Below, in pieces: positions 7,027-7,057 of a stretch of 7,057 bases of DNA; the first letter of the stretch is position 1; every line of letters begins with the position of its first letter. Origin of the DNA: Maribacter sp. (GTDB lineage: Bacteria; Bacteroidota; Bacteroidia; Flavobacteriales; Flavobacteriaceae). The notes below the pieces were generated by a model. The model had not been told where the DNA came from. It saw nothing but the letters and a program-made list of their open reading frames with translations, and ran no database searches. The stretch covers positions 1 to 7,057 of the forward strand of contig JANQUX010000183.1 in NCBI GenBank assembly GCA_030730545.1, written 5' to 3'. A program made the position numbers and the translations under genes.

Positions 7027-7057
7027 GGCTAATTTCTTTTTGTAAAAATAGGCGTCA

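Noticed and set aside
7043..7050. Minus-strand TATTTTTA as a -7 box for miaE
   Set aside because: It is one base off consensus, and the -33 region lies outside the window, so it cannot be judged.
1..7057. Defence system, mobile element, CRISPR array, tRNA or rRNA gene, or horizontally acquired island
   Set aside because: Reading both strands showed no direct-repeat arrays, terminal inverted repeats, transposase or integrase motifs, tRNA-like folds or abrupt compositional change; nearly all the DNA is housekeeping genes and short spacers.

Overview
The window looks like ordinary chromosomal housekeeping DNA from a member of the Bacteroidota, most likely the Flavobacteriaceae. It is AT-rich. 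The proteins have a flavobacterial flavour (DUF4870/TIC20-like protein, the Bacteroidota-type DUF62 protein, a PhoH protein beginning LNE/MNE from a TTG codon). Ribosome binding sites are A-rich rather than Shine-Dalgarno. Several intergenic regions carry the Bacteroidota -7 promoter box TAnnTTTG. The assignment is by recognition only; no search was run.

Layout. Positions 1-664 (-) hold the first 221 codons of purC (SAICAR synthetase), cut off by the window edge. Eight bases upstream of it is phoH (673-1626, -), so the two probably form a phoH-purC transcript. A 128-bp divergent promoter region separates phoH from a DUF62-family protein (1755-2585, +). A 278-bp leader region with promoter-like boxes precedes dnaN (2864-3982, +), the DNA polymerase sliding clamp. 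A strong hairpin terminator at 4002-4035 ends dnaN. It is symmetric enough to serve the converging genes on the other strand: a DUF4870 membrane protein (4049-4417, -) and, upstream of it, a secreted Lys/Glu-rich coiled-coil protein (4491-4919, -). A 110-bp divergent region leads to mnmE (5030-6427, +), a tRNA wobble-uridine modification GTPase. It converges with only 17 bp to spare on a miaE-like tRNA hydroxylase gene (6445-7026, -).

How the genes work together. Purine synthesis (PurC), replication (DnaN) and tRNA anticodon-loop modification (MnmE at U34, MiaE at A37) are represented, but they are separate functions that happen to be neighbours. I see no defence island, mobile element, CRISPR array, RNA gene or biosynthetic cluster. 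The points most worth a second look are modest: the DUF62 protein appears to lack two of the three catalytic-triad residues of its family, phoH appears to start at TTG, and mnmE has a -7 box so close to its ATG that its mRNA may be leaderless.
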